A DNA stretch of 22,055 nt from Basidiobolus ranarum (taxonomy: Eukaryota; Basidiobolomycota; Basidiobolomycetes; Basidiobolales), in contig JASJQH010007069.1 in NCBI GenBank assembly GCA_040143965.1, positions 1-22,055 of the forward strand, given 5' to 3'. This document shows positions 20,846-22,055 of this stretch, one piece after another (position 1 is the stretch's first letter; each line of letters begins with the position of its first letter). The position numbers were made by a program, and so were the translations under genes. The notes under the pieces are model-generated. The model had not been told where the DNA came from and did not search any database. It saw only the letters and a list, made by a program, of their open reading frames with translations.

Positions 20846-21740
20846 TTAAAATTGCTTTTCCTTTCCATCCATCGACAATGACCCAGGTCCCAGGTTAACT
20901 AGCAGTAACAAACCGCCTACAATACTTAAAACTTGGAAGAAATCGTATCTCAAGTAATCTCTAGCCGGATGGTTATGATTTACTGACCACCAGTTATTCA
21001 TGAGAAAATTAAAAGCCGTCAAAAATAGAGCCAGCAAAACAGCTGAGAACTTCACTTTGAATCCGACCACAATCATGAAAGAAGAGATTACTCCCATGGC
21101 TGACAAAGTCAAGCTCATAGGGGTTACTTGTTGCGGAAACACCAAATAGAGAGACAGCATAATCAACAGGATTCTTCCAGCAAGCTGAAAGTATCTGCTA
21201 GGATCAAAGTGATATGGTGCGAGCAGTCCCGGAAAGTTGGATTTAGGTTTGGTTAAGCCTTCAGCTAGAAGCATCAGTAATCCACCAAGAATACTAATGT
21301 TTCGAAGAAAGAATTGGAATTCGAGAAACAATCCATACCCTACGATTTGAGATATTACTGCAGTAAACAGTCCACCCACTGCGATCTTAGTGTGCTTTTT
21401 AGTTATTGCCAAAAATGAGCCGGCTAGCATTATCTAAATATTGTGAATGCATAGATGAAAGTAGATACATTAAAAACAATCTAGGGTCAATTTTGTCAAG
21501 CACACATGTAAATACCGAAACATTCAAGCCGAGAAAGATCTGGCTGACAGTAGAACTAAGACCACGTTGGTTTCGAAGATAATTGAGTTGTTCAGACCAT
21601 TGAAATATAATCCTGGAGGAGTCTTCAATAAAACTAATCACTACAAGGAGTCTTGCCACGCCCGTGGTATACGATTTGGATGGAAAGAGGTAGTTATATT
21701 GGTAGTTGATTTGCTCTGAGATATGTCGAAGAAGTTCCAT
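20846..21740 (-). CDS. SURF4/Erv29-type ER cargo receptor, copy 2
   Basis: A tandem paralog of the gene at 18587-19458. Exons 21516-21740 and 20846-21433 flank an 82-base phase-0 intron (gtatttac...atatttag) at the equivalent position, giving 270 residues. It reads LLVVISFIEDSSRIIFQW (about 31-48), GYGLFLEFQFFLRNISILGG, FMIVVGFKVKFSA, FNFLMNNWWSV, YLRYDFFQVLSIVGGLLLLV and GPGSLSMDGKEKQF. The tail KEKQF is a K-x-K-x-x signal (lysines at -3 and -5), a weaker or different COPI retrieval motif than the KKxx of copy 1. The luminal loop after the TKPK region and the N-terminus are the most divergent parts. About half of the residues appear shared by eye. The shared intron and head-to-tail order show local duplication; divergence suggests it is old and both copies are maintained, perhaps for different cargo. 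Confidence 0.92.
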
Positions 21741-22055
21741 GATGAGTGTATTAGAGGCAAGTTAGTAAGATATACTTCAGAGGATCTTGAATCAAGAAAA
21801 ATAAGAATTCGAAGTTGCCTATTCTAGTCTATATTTTTCATGAATTATTTATAGTTGCGTTTCGGAAGTTTTCAAGGAAAATCCCCCGAATACACCAACT
21901 TGAACAATACGACCAGGTCTCATTGAATAGACCATATGCCGGAGATTTGCACCTATCTATAGGTCCTTAAATGTATGTTTGTATGCAGAGGATATAAAAA
22001 AGATCCGTCTACATTAATGTACGTTAAGGATAACAAGTCTTTACCAATTTATCAT
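21741..22055. other. Upstream region of SURF4 copy 2
   Basis: These 315 bases lie upstream of the second SURF4 gene and should include its promoter. No gene or distinct element was recognised before the window ends. Confidence 0.4.

Noticed and set aside
1-22055. Transposons, LTR or virus-like elements, CRISPR arrays, tRNA or rRNA genes
   Set aside because: No reverse-transcriptase, integrase or transposase motif, regular repeat array, terminal repeats, or tRNA A/B-box pair was recognised on either strand by eye.

Overview
The window looks like nuclear DNA of a filamentous or early-diverging fungus. It carries a velvet-domain regulator (a fungal family), is AT-rich, and its genes are cut by many short GT-AG introns of about 48-82 bases. 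Stops are TAA, TAG and TGA, so the code looks standard. I cannot name the species. I see no rRNA, tRNA, CRISPR array or recognisable transposon.

Layout. 1-950 (minus): remnants, including a protein-kinase C-lobe fragment. 969-1598 (minus): velvet protein. 2998-3906 (plus): eIF4E, four exons. 4688-7523 (plus): meiotic cohesin kleisin REC8, about 18 exons. 7524-9158: no firm gene, scattered coding-like fragments. 9159-9758 (plus), 10406-11005 (minus) and 16736-17335 (minus): three paralogs of a BTB/POZ-like family, each exactly 199 codons plus stop; the middle one has an in-frame TGA. 11161-11545 (minus): a possible four-exon gene for a 77-residue protein. 11821-13840 (minus): a decayed oxidosqualene cyclase (lanosterol synthase, ERG7). 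14800-15584 (minus): a two-exon gene for an unrecognised protein with PPxY-type motifs. 18587-19458 and 20846-21740 (both minus): tandem SURF4/Erv29 cargo-receptor genes sharing one intron position. The gaps of 0.3-1.6 kb hold nothing I can identify.

The genes do not form one pathway. The recognisable roles are translation initiation, meiotic cohesion, developmental transcription and ER-to-Golgi cargo export. The local themes are small-scale duplication (BTB-like trio, SURF4 pair) and decay of host genes (cyclase relic, kinase relic, nonsense copy of the BTB-like family). I found no convincing undescribed multi-gene system; the fixed-length BTB-like family is the most distinctive unnamed element.
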